The position numbers and the translations under genes are program-made. DNA of 64,000 nt from G965218495 sp965262785 (GTDB lineage Bacteria; Bacteroidota; Rhodothermia; Rhodothermales; Bin80): the NCBI GenBank assembly GCA_965262785.1, contig OZ253559.1, positions 4,154,001 to 4,218,000 on the forward strand, written 5' to 3'. The notes under the pieces are model-generated. The model did not search any database and was not told the origin of the DNA. It was given only the letters and a program-made list of their open reading frames with translations. The stretch's first letter is position 1. Each line of letters opens with the position of its first letter. Below are positions 26,753-36,494 of this stretch, piece after piece.

Positions 26753-28444
26753 TTGGACGGTACACTACTTACCGTCCTGCTGTTGGCAATAGCATTTGGT
26801 TTGGGCATTGCAGTGCAGCGGTGGCTCCTGAAACGGGTCACAGTCTCACGCATCAAAAAAGCCGAACAGGAAATACAGCGCCTCTTGTCCGGCGCCAGAG
26901 AAGAGGCTTACCAGTACCGCGAAGAATATGTCAAAGAAGTCAAGGCGGCCCTTGCCGAAGAGCGTAGCGCGTTCGAAGACGAACGGGAACACGCGCGGCA
27001 CACGTTGCGCCGCTCCAGACAAAAAGCGGAGCGGCGTGAGCGCAAGATCAACAGCAGGACACAACGACTAAACGAGCGCGACGCGCTCGTTCAAAAGGCC
27101 GCCGGTGCACTGAAGGCGCTGCAACGCGAGGCCGAGAAAACACACCGCCATGCGGAGCGTCTTCGTGCCCGTGCCGATACGCTCCTGTCCGCCACTACTG
27201 TGCGGAGCAAGGCTCTGAAGGATAAGGAAGCCGCTTTGTCCACGCGCGAAGAGGCAATTGCCTCCAGGAGTGGCGAGTTGGATGAAGTCATCGAGCAACA
27301 GACCAGGCGCCTCGAAGAAATCAGCGGACTGTCTGCCGAAGATGCACGCGGGGAGCTCAAGCAACAGCTTATAGAAAGCGCGAAGCGCCAGGCCGCGACG
27401 CACATCCAAAAGGTCCAGGAAGAGGCCAAGCGCACGGCCCGGCATAGCGCGCGCAAGGTCGTCTTGACCGCCATCCAGCGCACTGCGGCCAGCCTGTCGA
27501 TGGAAACCACCGCAAGTGTGGTATACCTCGACTCAGACGACCACAAAGGCCGCATAATCGGGCGCGAAGGACGAAACATACGGGCATTTGAATCGGCCAC
27601 CGGTACCGAGGTCATTGTAGACGATACACCGAGTGCTGTGGTACTCTCGTGTTTTGACCCCGTCCGGCGTGAAGTCGCCCGGCGTGCACTCCAGTCCCTT
27701 GTAAGTGACGGACGCATTCATCCGGCTAGCATAGAACGGACCGTCAAGGCGGCAGCGACGTCCTTGGAAGAAGAGCTCACTGAGATCGGGGAGCGTGCCG
27801 TGATCGACCTGAACATTCACGGCCTCCATTCAGAGCTGGTCCGGCTGATAGGTCGGATGCGCTTCCGGACAAGCTATGGTCAGAACCTGTTGGCCCACTC
27901 CGTGGAAACGGCTCGCATCGCCTCTCTCATTGCTGTAGAGATCGGGCTTGATCCGACGCTCGCACGCCGTGCGGGTCTCTTGCACGACATCGGCAAAGTA
28001 GTCACCGAAGCTTCGGACCGACCCCATGCTCTGGTGGGCATGGAGTTGTGCAAGCGATATCGCGAAGACCCCACCGTATGCAACGCCGTAGGAGCGCACC
28101 ATGATGAAATTGAGATGACCGCACTCATCTCTCCCATTGTTCAGGCTGCCGACGCCATAAGCGGCGCCAGACCTGGCGCGCGCCGCGCTACTGTTGAGGA
28201 ATATATTAAACGACTTGAGCAGCTGGAAAGACTCGCGTCGTCCTTCGAAGGTGTGGAACGCGTATTTGCCTTCCAGGCTGGCAGGGAGATTCGGGTTCTG
28301 GTGGATCAAAATCGCATCTCCGACGAGCAGGCCAACGCCCTTTCGACGGACATCTCCAAACGGATTGAAGATGAGGTTCGCTACCCCGGCCAAATCAAGG
28401 TTACCGTCATCCGGGAAGTGCGTGTCACTGCCTATGCTAGATAG
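26753..28444 (+). CDS. rny: Ribonuclease Y
   Basis: Membrane-anchored endoribonuclease that starts mRNA decay. 563 residues from TTG 26753, preceded by the Shine-Dalgarno GAGGAAGG at 26743-26750. It has an N-terminal membrane helix (LLTVLLLAIAFGLGIAVQ), a long charged coiled coil to about residue 240, a KH domain (GRIIGREGRNIRAFESATG) and an HD domain with AGLLHDIGK, then GAHHDEIE. The C-terminus VIREVRVTAYAR is the normal family end. Slightly longer than the usual 520 residues because of the coiled coil. Confidence 0.95.
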   Translation: MDGTLLTVLLLAIAFGLGIAVQRWLLKRVTVSRIKKAEQEIQRLLSGAREEAYQYREEYVKEVKAALAEERSAFEDEREHARHTLRRSRQKAERRERKINSRTQRLNERDALVQKAAGALKALQREAEKTHRHAERLRARADTLLSATTVRSKALKDKEAALSTREEAIASRSGELDEVIEQQTRRLEEISGLSAEDARGELKQQLIESAKRQAATHIQKVQEEAKRTARHSARKVVLTAIQRTAASLSMETTASVVYLDSDDHKGRIIGREGRNIRAFESATGTEVIVDDTPSAVVLSCFDPVRREVARRALQSLVSDGRIHPASIERTVKAAATSLEEELTEIGERAVIDLNIHGLHSELVRLIGRMRFRTSYGQNLLAHSVETARIASLIAVEIGLDPTLARRAGLLHDIGKVVTEASDRPHALVGMELCKRYREDPTVCNAVGAHHDEIEMTALISPIVQAADAISGARPGARRATVEEYIKRLEQLERLASSFEGVERVFAFQAGREIRVLVDQNRISDEQANALSTDISKRIEDEVRYPGQIKVTVIREVRVTAYAR

Positions 28445-28455
28445 CCTGTACACCC

Positions 28456-29658
28456 ATGCGCTCACTAGTCCTCTTGCTTGTGCTCTGTGCTACAGCCTGT
28501 ACCTCCGAGAAGGCCATGCGCATGGAGCGCGCCCGTACCCTCACGCAGGAGATGACGATCATGGACGGCCATATCGATCTGCCGTACCGCATGACGGAAT
28601 TCCCCGAAGATGTAAGCGGCCCTACAATTGGAGGTGATTTCGATTTCCCGCGTGCCGCGACCGGAGGGCTCAATGCCCCATTCATGTCGATCTACATCCC
28701 GAGCGCCCGCCAGGAGATTTCAGGTTCAGCGCGGCTATTGGCGGACTCCCTCATCGACATGGTCTACCAAATTGCAGATGATGCGCCGGACAAGTTTGCC
28801 GTGGCAACATCTACGGGCGATGTTCATCGCCACAAAGCGGCCGGCCTGGTATCGCTACCCATGGGCATGGAAAACGGTGCCCCGATCGACAGCCTCGCCG
28901 ACCTTCAGTATTTCTTTGGCCGAGGCATCCGATACATCACACTAACCCACGCAAGGGATAATCAGATCAGCGACTCATCATACGACACGACGCGCACATG
29001 GGAGGGGCTGAGCCCATTTGGTAAGCTGGTCGTCGATGAAATGAACCGGATTGGCATCATCGTGGATGTGTCGCACGTAACCGACAGCACAATCTGGCAA
29101 GTGTTGCGTCGTTCGAAGGCGCCGGTGCTTGCATCGCATTCTTCAGCACGCCACTTTACACCAGGGTGGGAGCGAAACGTTAGCGACGAGCTCATTGAGG
29201 CATTGGCTGCGCGTAACGGCGTGATCATGATCAGTTTCGGGTCGACATTCTTGCGCAGCGGATATCGGGCCCAGCAACAGGCGTTGCGAGAAGAGATTGA
29301 AACACACCTGTCTGACGCCGGCATAGCCCGGTATTCGAGGGAAGGCGTGCGCTATTTTGAATCAGAGCGCAAGGCAAATCCCATTGGGACTCTACAGGAC
29401 GTGGCAGACCACATTGATCATGTCGTCGGACTTGTGGGCGTGGACCATGTCGGACTTGGCTCCGACTTTGATGGAGTTACCGCTCTTCCTTCCGACCTGC
29501 AGGACGTCTCCATGTATCCATTCCTTGTCGCCGAGCTTATTAAGCGTGGATATTCGGACGAAGATTTGGCCAAGATACTTGGTGGCAACGCTTTGCGGGT
29601 GTGGAAAGCTGTGGAGCGTGTTGCAGCCGAGCTCCAGGCGGCCACTAACGCGCAGTAA
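28456..29658 (+). CDS. Membrane dipeptidase-type (M19) lipoprotein
   Basis: 400 residues with a lipoprotein-like signal (LLLVLCATAC, Cys15). The peptidase M19 zinc ligands are visible: MDGHIDLPYR, IVDVSHVTDSTIW, VLASHSSARHF and DHVGLGSDFDG. M19 enzymes hydrolyse dipeptides, some with D-amino acids, here probably in the periplasm. 11 bases after rny, same strand. Its 3' end overlaps that of convergent glyS by 14 bases. Confidence 0.93.
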   Translation: MRSLVLLLVLCATACTSEKAMRMERARTLTQEMTIMDGHIDLPYRMTEFPEDVSGPTIGGDFDFPRAATGGLNAPFMSIYIPSARQEISGSARLLADSLIDMVYQIADDAPDKFAVATSTGDVHRHKAAGLVSLPMGMENGAPIDSLADLQYFFGRGIRYITLTHARDNQISDSSYDTTRTWEGLSPFGKLVVDEMNRIGIIVDVSHVTDSTIWQVLRRSKAPVLASHSSARHFTPGWERNVSDELIEALAARNGVIMISFGSTFLRSGYRAQQQALREEIETHLSDAGIARYSREGVRYFESERKANPIGTLQDVADHIDHVVGLVGVDHVGLGSDFDGVTALPSDLQDVSMYPFLVAELIKRGYSDEDLAKILGGNALRVWKAVERVAAELQAATNAQ

Positions 29659-31072
29659 CGCGATCGCCCACGTAGGACACTACGCCGTCCTGCGCGATAC
29701 GCTCCTGTGCGAGCGTATCGCGATTGCGCACCGTGACCGTTCCATCTTGCATTGTCTGCCCATCAATGGTAATGCACAACGGGGTTCCCGCTTCGTCCAT
29801 GCGGCGGTAGCGCCGACCGATAGAGCCGCGCTCATCGTAAAATACGTTATACGCTGCCCGTAGCCCGTCCGTAATCTTGCGCGCAAGCGTAGGCATACCC
29901 GCCCTACGAACCAGCGGAAACACCGCGGCCTTCAACGGCGCGAGTGCTGGCGCAAAGCCCATCACGGTACGCATGGCGCCTTCAACTTTTTCCTCTCGGT
30001 ACGCTTCGCAGAGCAGCATCAGGATGGTGCGGTCCAAGCCTGCGGATGTTTCAACCACGTACGGCACATAGCTCTGCCCGGTATTCTGTTCGAACACCTG
30101 CATCTTCTTGCCAGCATACTCCTGGTGCCGCGAGAGGTCGAAGTCAGTGCGTGAGTGGATGCCTTCGATCTCCTGCCAGCCGATAGGAAATAGGTATTGG
30201 ATATCTACCGCAGCATCGGCATAGTGCGCCGGCTTTTCGTGTAAATGCCAGCGAATCTTAGCTTCAGGAATCCCGTTGCCGCAGTGCCATTGCCAACGCT
30301 TTTCCTTCCAAGCTTCGTACCACTCCTGCTGAGAGCCGGGCTTCACGAAGTACTGCATCTCCATCTGTTCAAACTCCCGCATGCGGAAAATAAATTGGCG
30401 AGCTACGACTTCGTTACGAAACGCTTTGCCGACCTGGGCAATGCCGAAGGGTACCTGCAGGCGCGCAGTGTCGCGCACATTGAATGTGTTGACGAAGATG
30501 CCCTGGGCAGTTTCCGGGCGCAGGTAGATTCGCGTATCGCTGGAGGCTACGGCCCCGGCATGTGTTTCAAACATCATGTTGAACTGGCGCACTTCGGTCC
30601 AATCGAAGGCTCCGGAATCGGGCGCACGAATCTCCTCCTCCATAATGATCGCGTGCAGCGCCTTGGGCAAGTTGTCCGAATGCAGCGCAGCCACGAGCCG
30701 GCTGTGGACAACTTCGGCCCGGTCTGTCTTGCCGCTTTGGCGAAGCTTTTCAATGTAGCTCTCTATAAGCTGGTCGGCCTTGTAGCGCCGCTTGGACACT
30801 TTGTCATCAATTAGCGGGTCATGAAATGCCTCCACATGTCCTGATGCCTTCCACACGTCGGGGTGCATGAGTATCGCAGCATCAATTCCTGAAATGTTGT
30901 CGTGCGCGTAAACCATCGCGCGCCACCAGCGCTCTCGGACGTTGCGTTTGAGCTCGACGCCCAACGGGCCATAGTCGTACGTGGCCCCCAGGCCGCCATA
31001 GATCTCCGACGAAGGAAATATGAATCCCCGCCGCTTGCAAAGCGAGACGATCTTGTCTAGCTGGCTACTCAT
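29645..31072 (-). CDS. glyS: Glycine-tRNA ligase, homodimeric type
   Basis: 475 residues. Single-chain class II GlyRS: start LCKRRGFIFPSSEIYGGLGATYDYGPLG, motif 2 FRNEVVARQFIFRMREFEQME, motif 3 AGLDRTILMLLCEAY, and a C-terminal anticodon-binding domain with GTPLCITIDG. Not the alpha/beta GlyQ/GlyS type. 61 bases downstream of rho on the same strand, probably co-transcribed. Confidence 0.97.
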   Translation of the reverse strand: MSSQLDKIVSLCKRRGFIFPSSEIYGGLGATYDYGPLGVELKRNVRERWWRAMVYAHDNISGIDAAILMHPDVWKASGHVEAFHDPLIDDKVSKRRYKADQLIESYIEKLRQSGKTDRAEVVHSRLVAALHSDNLPKALHAIIMEEEIRAPDSGAFDWTEVRQFNMMFETHAGAVASSDTRIYLRPETAQGIFVNTFNVRDTARLQVPFGIAQVGKAFRNEVVARQFIFRMREFEQMEMQYFVKPGSQQEWYEAWKEKRWQWHCGNGIPEAKIRWHLHEKPAHYADAAVDIQYLFPIGWQEIEGIHSRTDFDLSRHQEYAGKKMQVFEQNTGQSYVPYVVETSAGLDRTILMLLCEAYREEKVEGAMRTVMGFAPALAPLKAAVFPLVRRAGMPTLARKITDGLRAAYNVFYDERGSIGRRYRRMDEAGTPLCITIDGQTMQDGTVTVRNRDTLAQERIAQDGVVSYVGDRVTAR

Positions 31073-31133
31073 TGGAAGGCTTTTCGTGGGCGCTATCTAT
31101 ACAAGGACGGCGCATTCAGTACGTATGGGCTCG

Positions 31134-32246
31134 TCAGAGGTGGCGGAGCAGCCAAGTTACCATCTGTTCATTCGTCGGAAAAATCTGCATATGGCGCGTC
31201 AATGCCTGCATGGCCTCAATGGGGCGGCGACTGTTTAGCGCCCGGAAAAGCCGGTGGTACTGATGCGTCATGTCACCCAGCAGCAGCTCCTCGTTGCGCG
31301 TTCCGGTCTTGCGCAGGTTGATGGCCGGCCATATGCGTTTGTCCGCCATCTCGCGATCCAGCACAATCTCCGCGTTGCCAGTGCCCTTGAATTCTTCAAA
31401 GATAACCTCATCCATACGGCTGCCCGTCTCTATGAGCGCCGTTGCAAGGATCGTCAGTGAGCCTCCCTCCTCAATGTTACGAGCGGCGCCGAAGAGTCGA
31501 CGGGGAATCTTCATGGCACCCGCGTCCAGCCCGCCAGACATGGTGCGCCCGGATCCCTCGCCCCACAGGTTGAATGTGCGCCCCAGTCGGGTAAGCGAGT
31601 CAAGAAGCAGCACGACGTCGCGATTCAGCTCCGCCAGCCGCTTGGCGTGCTCCAACGCCAGCACCGAAACGCGAACATGATTGATCTCCTCACGATCACT
31701 CGAAGAGGCGAAAATCATCGCATTAGTGGACCGCTTGAAATCCGTCACCTCTTCCGGGCGTTCATCAACAAGCAGGGCTACCTGCGATATTTCGGGGTGA
31801 TTCTGCGTGAGCGAGGCTGCGATCTCCTTGAGAATGATCGTCTTACCCGTGCGAGGAGGCGCTACGATCAGGGCACGCTGGCCCTTGCCAATAGGGCACG
31901 CAAGGTCAACCACGCGCATGGTGATGTCAGCGGCTCCCTTGACTAAGTTCAGCTTGCTATCGGGATAAATGATTTGGCCCGACTCAAAGAGCTCCGTCTC
32001 GGCCCACTCTGCGGGCGACACGCCCATGATCTTGCTTACACGATGCACCTGCATGTCGCCTTTGCGGCCCGGGCGCAAAGTCCCTTCCAGGATGCTGCCA
32101 TCCCTGAGGTGTAGCCGGCGGATCAGCGGCGGCGGACAGAATGGGTCATCGTCCCCCTTGGGCAAGTCGGATCGAATCTGACGGATAAAGCCAAATTTCT
32201 TGTCGCCTATAAACTCCAAGATCCCGCGAAAACGTTTTTCAGCCAT
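31134..32246 (-). CDS. rho: Transcription termination factor Rho, short form
   Basis: RNA-dependent ATPase helicase that ends transcription. 370 residues, against 420 in E. coli: the N-terminal Rho_N helical domain is missing and the protein begins in the RNA-binding OB fold (RGILEFIGDKKFGFIRQ). The motor is intact: Walker A APPRTGKT, LLVDERPEEVTD, Walker B DVVLLLDSLTRLGRTFN, GSGRTMSGGLD and FEEFKGTGNAE. The P-loop reads PRTGKT where the usual form is PKAGKT. Confidence 0.95.
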   Translation of the reverse strand: MAEKRFRGILEFIGDKKFGFIRQIRSDLPKGDDDPFCPPPLIRRLHLRDGSILEGTLRPGRKGDMQVHRVSKIMGVSPAEWAETELFESGQIIYPDSKLNLVKGAADITMRVVDLACPIGKGQRALIVAPPRTGKTIILKEIAASLTQNHPEISQVALLVDERPEEVTDFKRSTNAMIFASSSDREEINHVRVSVLALEHAKRLAELNRDVVLLLDSLTRLGRTFNLWGEGSGRTMSGGLDAGAMKIPRRLFGAARNIEEGGSLTILATALIETGSRMDEVIFEEFKGTGNAEIVLDREMADKRIWPAINLRKTGTRNEELLLGDMTHQYHRLFRALNSRRPIEAMQALTRHMQIFPTNEQMVTWLLRHL

Positions 32247-32401
32247 ACGAGAGCCACCTGCTATTCATAGCTTATCTTGCGTGCTGGCATGTAGATGGAC
32301 AAAGGACAGGACCGCCGAACGTGCGATCCACAGTACACGGTGCAAGGCTGCACCTACCAGAAAGGCTTAGTCTAAAGATACACGCTTCTGCAGAAAAGTG
32401 C

Positions 32402-33004
32402 ATGACCTGTACAACAGATCTTGAAGAGACCCTTTGGCAGCAAGGTTTTACGCATGTAGCTGGCATTGACGAGGCAGGCCGAGGTGCACTGGCCGGGCCT
32501 GTGGTCGCGGCAGCTGTCATTCTTCCAGAGGGCGTCGTCCTTCCTGGCGTAGACGACAGCAAGAAGCTGCGCGCCTCGTTGCGAGAAGAGCTCTTCTGTA
32601 CCATTCGTGACCATGCCGTAGCCATATCCGTCTGTTCGCGCTCACCTGCACAAATTGATGCGGTCAACGTCCTGCAGGCGACCCTTCAGGCCATGCGCGA
32701 GGCTGCCGACACACTACGCGTGTCGCCAGACTACGTACTAATAGATGGCAACGCCGCATTTCTGGACAGCCCCTGGCCAGTGCGTACGGTAAAGCAGGGC
32801 GATGCCCGTTGCCAGTCCATAGCCGCAGCGTCCATCATCGCCAAAGTGTCGCGCGACAGAACCATGCGGGCACTGCACATGCATCATCCAGCATACGGCT
32901 GGCTCACCAACGTAGGCTATCCGACCCGCGCCCACTATGCTGCGCTTGCGGCTTCCGGTCCAACGCTGCATCATCGCCGATCGTTCAGACTTTCTGCCGC
33001 GTAG
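32402..33004 (+). CDS. rnhB: Ribonuclease HII
   Basis: Removes ribonucleotides and RNA primers from DNA duplexes. 200 residues from the ATG at 32402. Active-site residues are visible in VAGIDEAGRGALAGPV (Asp, Glu), VLIDGNA (Asp) and QSIAAASIIAKVSRDRTM. The frame extends to 32321, but the extra 27 residues are not family-like. Its 3' end overlaps the end of convergent aroK by 34 bases. Confidence 0.95.
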   Translation: MTCTTDLEETLWQQGFTHVAGIDEAGRGALAGPVVAAAVILPEGVVLPGVDDSKKLRASLREELFCTIRDHAVAISVCSRSPAQIDAVNVLQATLQAMREAADTLRVSPDYVLIDGNAAFLDSPWPVRTVKQGDARCQSIAAASIIAKVSRDRTMRALHMHHPAYGWLTNVGYPTRAHYAALAASGPTLHHRRSFRLSAA

Positions 33005-33540
33005 GCACGTACTGCCCGAATCGCCGCGTGTACGAGTGCGCGATGGTTTTCCGCTGGAATGATAGTGATGTGTGCGCGTTCATAGAATGGTGCCCGTTTC
33101 GCCAGTAGGCTGGCAATCTTCTCCCGCAGCGCAGGGCCGGGGAGGCGCCGGCCAAATTCATCCCTGAGCAGAGGTCGCACGACAGGATCGGCCACCAGCC
33201 GGCGCTGCAGCTCTTCTACGGGCACCTTCAGGTACAGTACGATACCATGGGTAAGGGCCCAACGTAGGTTACCTTCGCGAGCCAGAGCCCCACCGCCAAG
33301 GGCATATACGATCCCTGGCTGCGCCGAACGCAGCGCGGCAGCTTCCAGCGCCCTGAAACGCGACTCGCCTCCGCGCGCAAATATGTCAGCAATGCTCCGA
33401 CCTGCGCGGTCCGCGATGACCTCGTCAAGGTCCGCAAAACGGAGATTCAGCGCTTCTGCCAGCGGCCGGCCGAGCGTACTCTTGCCGCTGCCCATGAAGC
33501 CTGTCAGAAACACCTTGGTGTCACTCAGGCCCGCTTCCAT
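32971..33540 (-). CDS. aroK: Shikimate kinase
   Basis: Phosphorylates shikimate in the aromatic amino acid pathway. 189 residues: P-loop GFMGSGKSTLG, substrate Asp in FADLDEVI, Arg in GESRFRALE, LGGGAL, and the lid arginines in RPLLRDEFGRR. 15 bases downstream of the barrel gene at 33556-34476. It supplies the chorismate route that feeds the chorismate mutase at 11341. Confidence 0.95.
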   Translation of the reverse strand: MEAGLSDTKVFLTGFMGSGKSTLGRPLAEALNLRFADLDEVIADRAGRSIADIFARGGESRFRALEAAALRSAQPGIVYALGGGALAREGNLRWALTHGIVLYLKVPVEELQRRLVADPVVRPLLRDEFGRRLPGPALREKIASLLAKRAPFYERAHITIIPAENHRALVHAAIRAVRAYAAESLNDRR

Positions 33541-33555
33541 TTCGCGCCAGAGTGC

Positions 33556-34476
33556 CTAAAAGCGGTGCTTCAACTGCAGCCCAACGGTCACAGCCGAAAG
33601 GTCGCTCGTCGAGTAAAATCCGTGTACGGGCTCGGTTCCTCCTTTGCGGATGTTTGGCTCGTGGCTGCGCAGCGGATCCCACACCAAGTCGTCACTTTCG
33701 AAGTCGAGATACATGATGTACTGCGCCTTGAACCCAATGGAGAACCGCTCCGACAAATGCCGATCGGCTCCCACCATCAAGTGGATCGCCGGGGAGGCAG
33801 CCCGCATGACGGTCTGGCCGTCACTAAAGGTGCCGGCGAGGTTCTGGCGGATTTCGTCGCCATTGGGCTGGTCCAAACCAGTCTTTATTGCGTCCACATC
33901 CTTGTTGCGCGCCCAAAGGCTGGCGTACCCAGCGGCTGTGAGGGCCACACCCCCTCCGGCTCCTACATACAGCCCGAAGGGTCGCTCGTCCAATGTGTGG
34001 TCAAGATATACGTTGATAAAGACCCCATTTGCAGACAGGGTGCCCAGCCGCTCGCGCGCAAGAAAAATCTCCTGTGTCAACTTTTCCTGGTTAGATCCTG
34101 TTGCCCCTCCTACAAGCGCAGCGTCGTCGTAGGTCACTTTCCATACCGAATGCTCAGCCTCGAGTCGGAGCCACGGTCTAACCTGATACCCAATTGACAG
34201 GTTGCCAATCAGGCCGCCAGCGCCTGCGAATTCCGCCTTCCATCCATTGCCAGCGCCCCGACTCGGATCGGTGCAGCCAGGCACGCTGGCATACTGGGGG
34301 TTGATGAATTCGTCGCAAAGGCTAGACCGGTCATTGCTGTTGCCATTCATGGTCACACCAGGGGCAACGCCGCCGCCAAACTCCGCACCCAGATACCACC
34401 GATTCTGGGCATGGGCGGGAACCGCGAAGAGCACGCCGAAGGCCAAAAGCCCTGCAGCCGTGAATAGCTTGTCCAT
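33556..34476 (-). CDS. Outer-membrane beta-barrel protein
   Basis: 306 residues with a signal peptide ending VPAHAQ. The mature chain opens NRWYLGAEFGGGVAPG and ends VTVGLQLKHRF with a terminal Phe, as in small beta-barrels of the OmpA/OMP_b-brl kind. Two cysteines (SLCDEF and PGCTDP) sit in a probable extracellular loop and could form a disulfide. Function unknown. Confidence 0.8.
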   Translation of the reverse strand: MDKLFTAAGLLAFGVLFAVPAHAQNRWYLGAEFGGGVAPGVTMNGNSNDRSSLCDEFINPQYASVPGCTDPSRGAGNGWKAEFAGAGGLIGNLSIGYQVRPWLRLEAEHSVWKVTYDDAALVGGATGSNQEKLTQEIFLARERLGTLSANGVFINVYLDHTLDERPFGLYVGAGGGVALTAAGYASLWARNKDVDAIKTGLDQPNGDEIRQNLAGTFSDGQTVMRAASPAIHLMVGADRHLSERFSIGFKAQYIMYLDFESDDLVWDPLRSHEPNIRKGGTEPVHGFYSTSDLSAVTVGLQLKHRF

Positions 34477-36494
34477 AACTGCTTTGCGTTCTGCGTCAGA
34501 GAAAAAGATATGCCAAAAAACCGTGCAATTGATGTGCGGTGTAGTAAGTAGTCATATGTAGTAGAAGACCTCGGACCACTGTCGTCTTAAAGGCTCCTTA
34601 CCGGCAGTAGTGCATTTGGCGCACGCTCCAAAACCCAAACAGGCGGCCCATTGAGAGCGGAGCCGCGTCAGCTAAGCAAGTCACCTGGACTGCCATCGCA
34701 CATCAGTCTACGCGGGTTGACGTCCCATAGGTCCCGTGCCTGTTGCATACCTAGGAGTCAAGCCATTCCTTGCAGGCTCGCGATGCCCGCTCGATCGTCG
34801 GAAAAAGACAGAGTTGGCTGACCGCCGATTGCATGCATCACGATGGAAGCGAATTCAATGAGCAGCCCCCAGGGGGGATTTCATAAAAGGCAACTTGGAA
34901 CTGCCCGGCAATGCTATCAGAGGTCCGTATCAACCTGTCATTCTGTGGCCTCCGACGCGGTGACGCCGATCCTGGCAGGGTATCACAATGGTTTTTCACA
35001 AGCTCGTTGCCTAAGAGGCGCATTTGATTGAGCCACGTGTGGCCGCAGTGCTCATCGATATGGTAGTCCACAATCGCTGCGCTATCCGGGTCAAGGATCT
35101 AGTTTCTGAGATAGTTTTCTTCAAGCCTATGGCGAACCTTGAATATTGCCTCATTCGGCAGTACACACTCTACGATATGCTGCTCGCCCCAGGGATATGG
35201 CCGCCCCGCACGGCACCCTTCTGCGGATTAGCAAACATGCGCAGCAACTCGCTCCCAAACTACGCTGGCGACCAATCCTTCAACTGGACCCTGCCTGATG
35301 TGCCAGCAAATCGTAGCGGAATGCGCACATAGCCTCTTGGTGCAGGCGAATGCTCTAGTGGGTCTGTGAGAACAACGGAGCCTCCTGGTTACACCCCGAC
35401 CTTTAGGCCACCACCGTTCAGAATGGCTGTGTAGTTGTGGCTGAATAACTTGCAGGCGCAGAAGTCATACGTAGCCCACCAACTGTTCTTGTTGCCCTTA
35501 CGGTTAGGGTTCGGTCGCGGCTTCAGTACATTTTGACTTACACCAAAGGTGTCTCGAGCCCACACGATAGCGGCACCAAAAACGAATATGGCTATGATTG
35601 AGATGCTACTGCGGAGCGGGTTCAATATCCAGTGGCTGCTGTTTCCGTGGTTGTACAGATATCTGGCGTGCTCAGACAGCAACCGGTTGGTGCGGATCGA
35701 GGCACAATTGCCGGAGAGCAGGTGGGCCGGATCGGGCCGCACTGGCGCAGGCCCATTTGTCCAAGCAGGCGCTGGACCTGCTAGCCTTGCTGGCGCTGGT
35801 GGAGGGACTGCGGGGCGATTCGACCATGCGCTGTCTGTGCAGTCAGCACGGATTGGGTATGGGATGTAAGTCGGCATTTACGCGAACGAGGCCCGCTCGC
35901 CGGCGTTGCTTTTCATTCCGTTTGGCGGCAGGCTTTCTGACCGACTCCGACTGTGTCGCCTGGGTCCTTGGTTTTCCGGACATCAGACTCGAACTGAAGA
36001 TCATCCAGAGCTTGCGATCAGTGCCTGAAGCGCCGCCGCTGAATGCACTGACCCCATGGCACGAGATGAAAATCCACGAGCATTTAGAAAAGCCACAGCA
36101 GTCCGGTTGGTTCACGTAAAAACTGGTTAGCAGCACGCAGTAAACGGATATATTCTGCATTTTGGAGCTGGAGCATGTGAAACATTTGATTGCAGGGTAT
36201 TGTGAAGTAGTCGGGACGCAGTTCGACCATGCGAATGCAAGCTGAGGCTCGGAACCTGAAAGACTTGACTCGGCGCCTATTTTGCGTAGCCAAAGTGATT
36301 GATCGCCGGTACGCCGCATTTGTGCGTGCTACGGCAAGCACTCCAGTAGCCATAGCATGGAAACGCGGAGCAATGCTGCTCCGAGGTTGGCTTCAATAGT
36401 GCGGGCGTCAAGGCAGCGTGCCAGATTTGAACAAAGACGTGGTCGTGGCAATTTGCAGTATTGAAAAAGCTTAAAAACCCGCGCATCAAGACCC
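34477..36494 (+). other. Gene-poor stretch of 2 kb with possible decayed transposase
   Basis: No frame on either strand looks like a recognisable intact gene. All open frames are under about 175 codons and lack start signals or family motifs. One segment near 35745-35865 encodes LSKQALDLLALLALVEGLRGDSTMRCLCSQHG, which weakly recalls the LRGE-SIAELCRR helix-turn-helix of transposase OrfA proteins. Probably decayed DNA between the barrel gene and truA. Confidence 0.5.

Noticed and set aside
26471..26967. Short plus-strand frames between zapA and rny
   Set aside because: They coincide with the 6S RNA structure and the rny start region and carry no protein-family signal.
35598..36119. Plus-strand open frame of 173 codons in the gene desert
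   Set aside because: Arg/Cys-rich composition, no start signal, and only one segment resembling a transposase helix; treated as a possible relic, not a gene.
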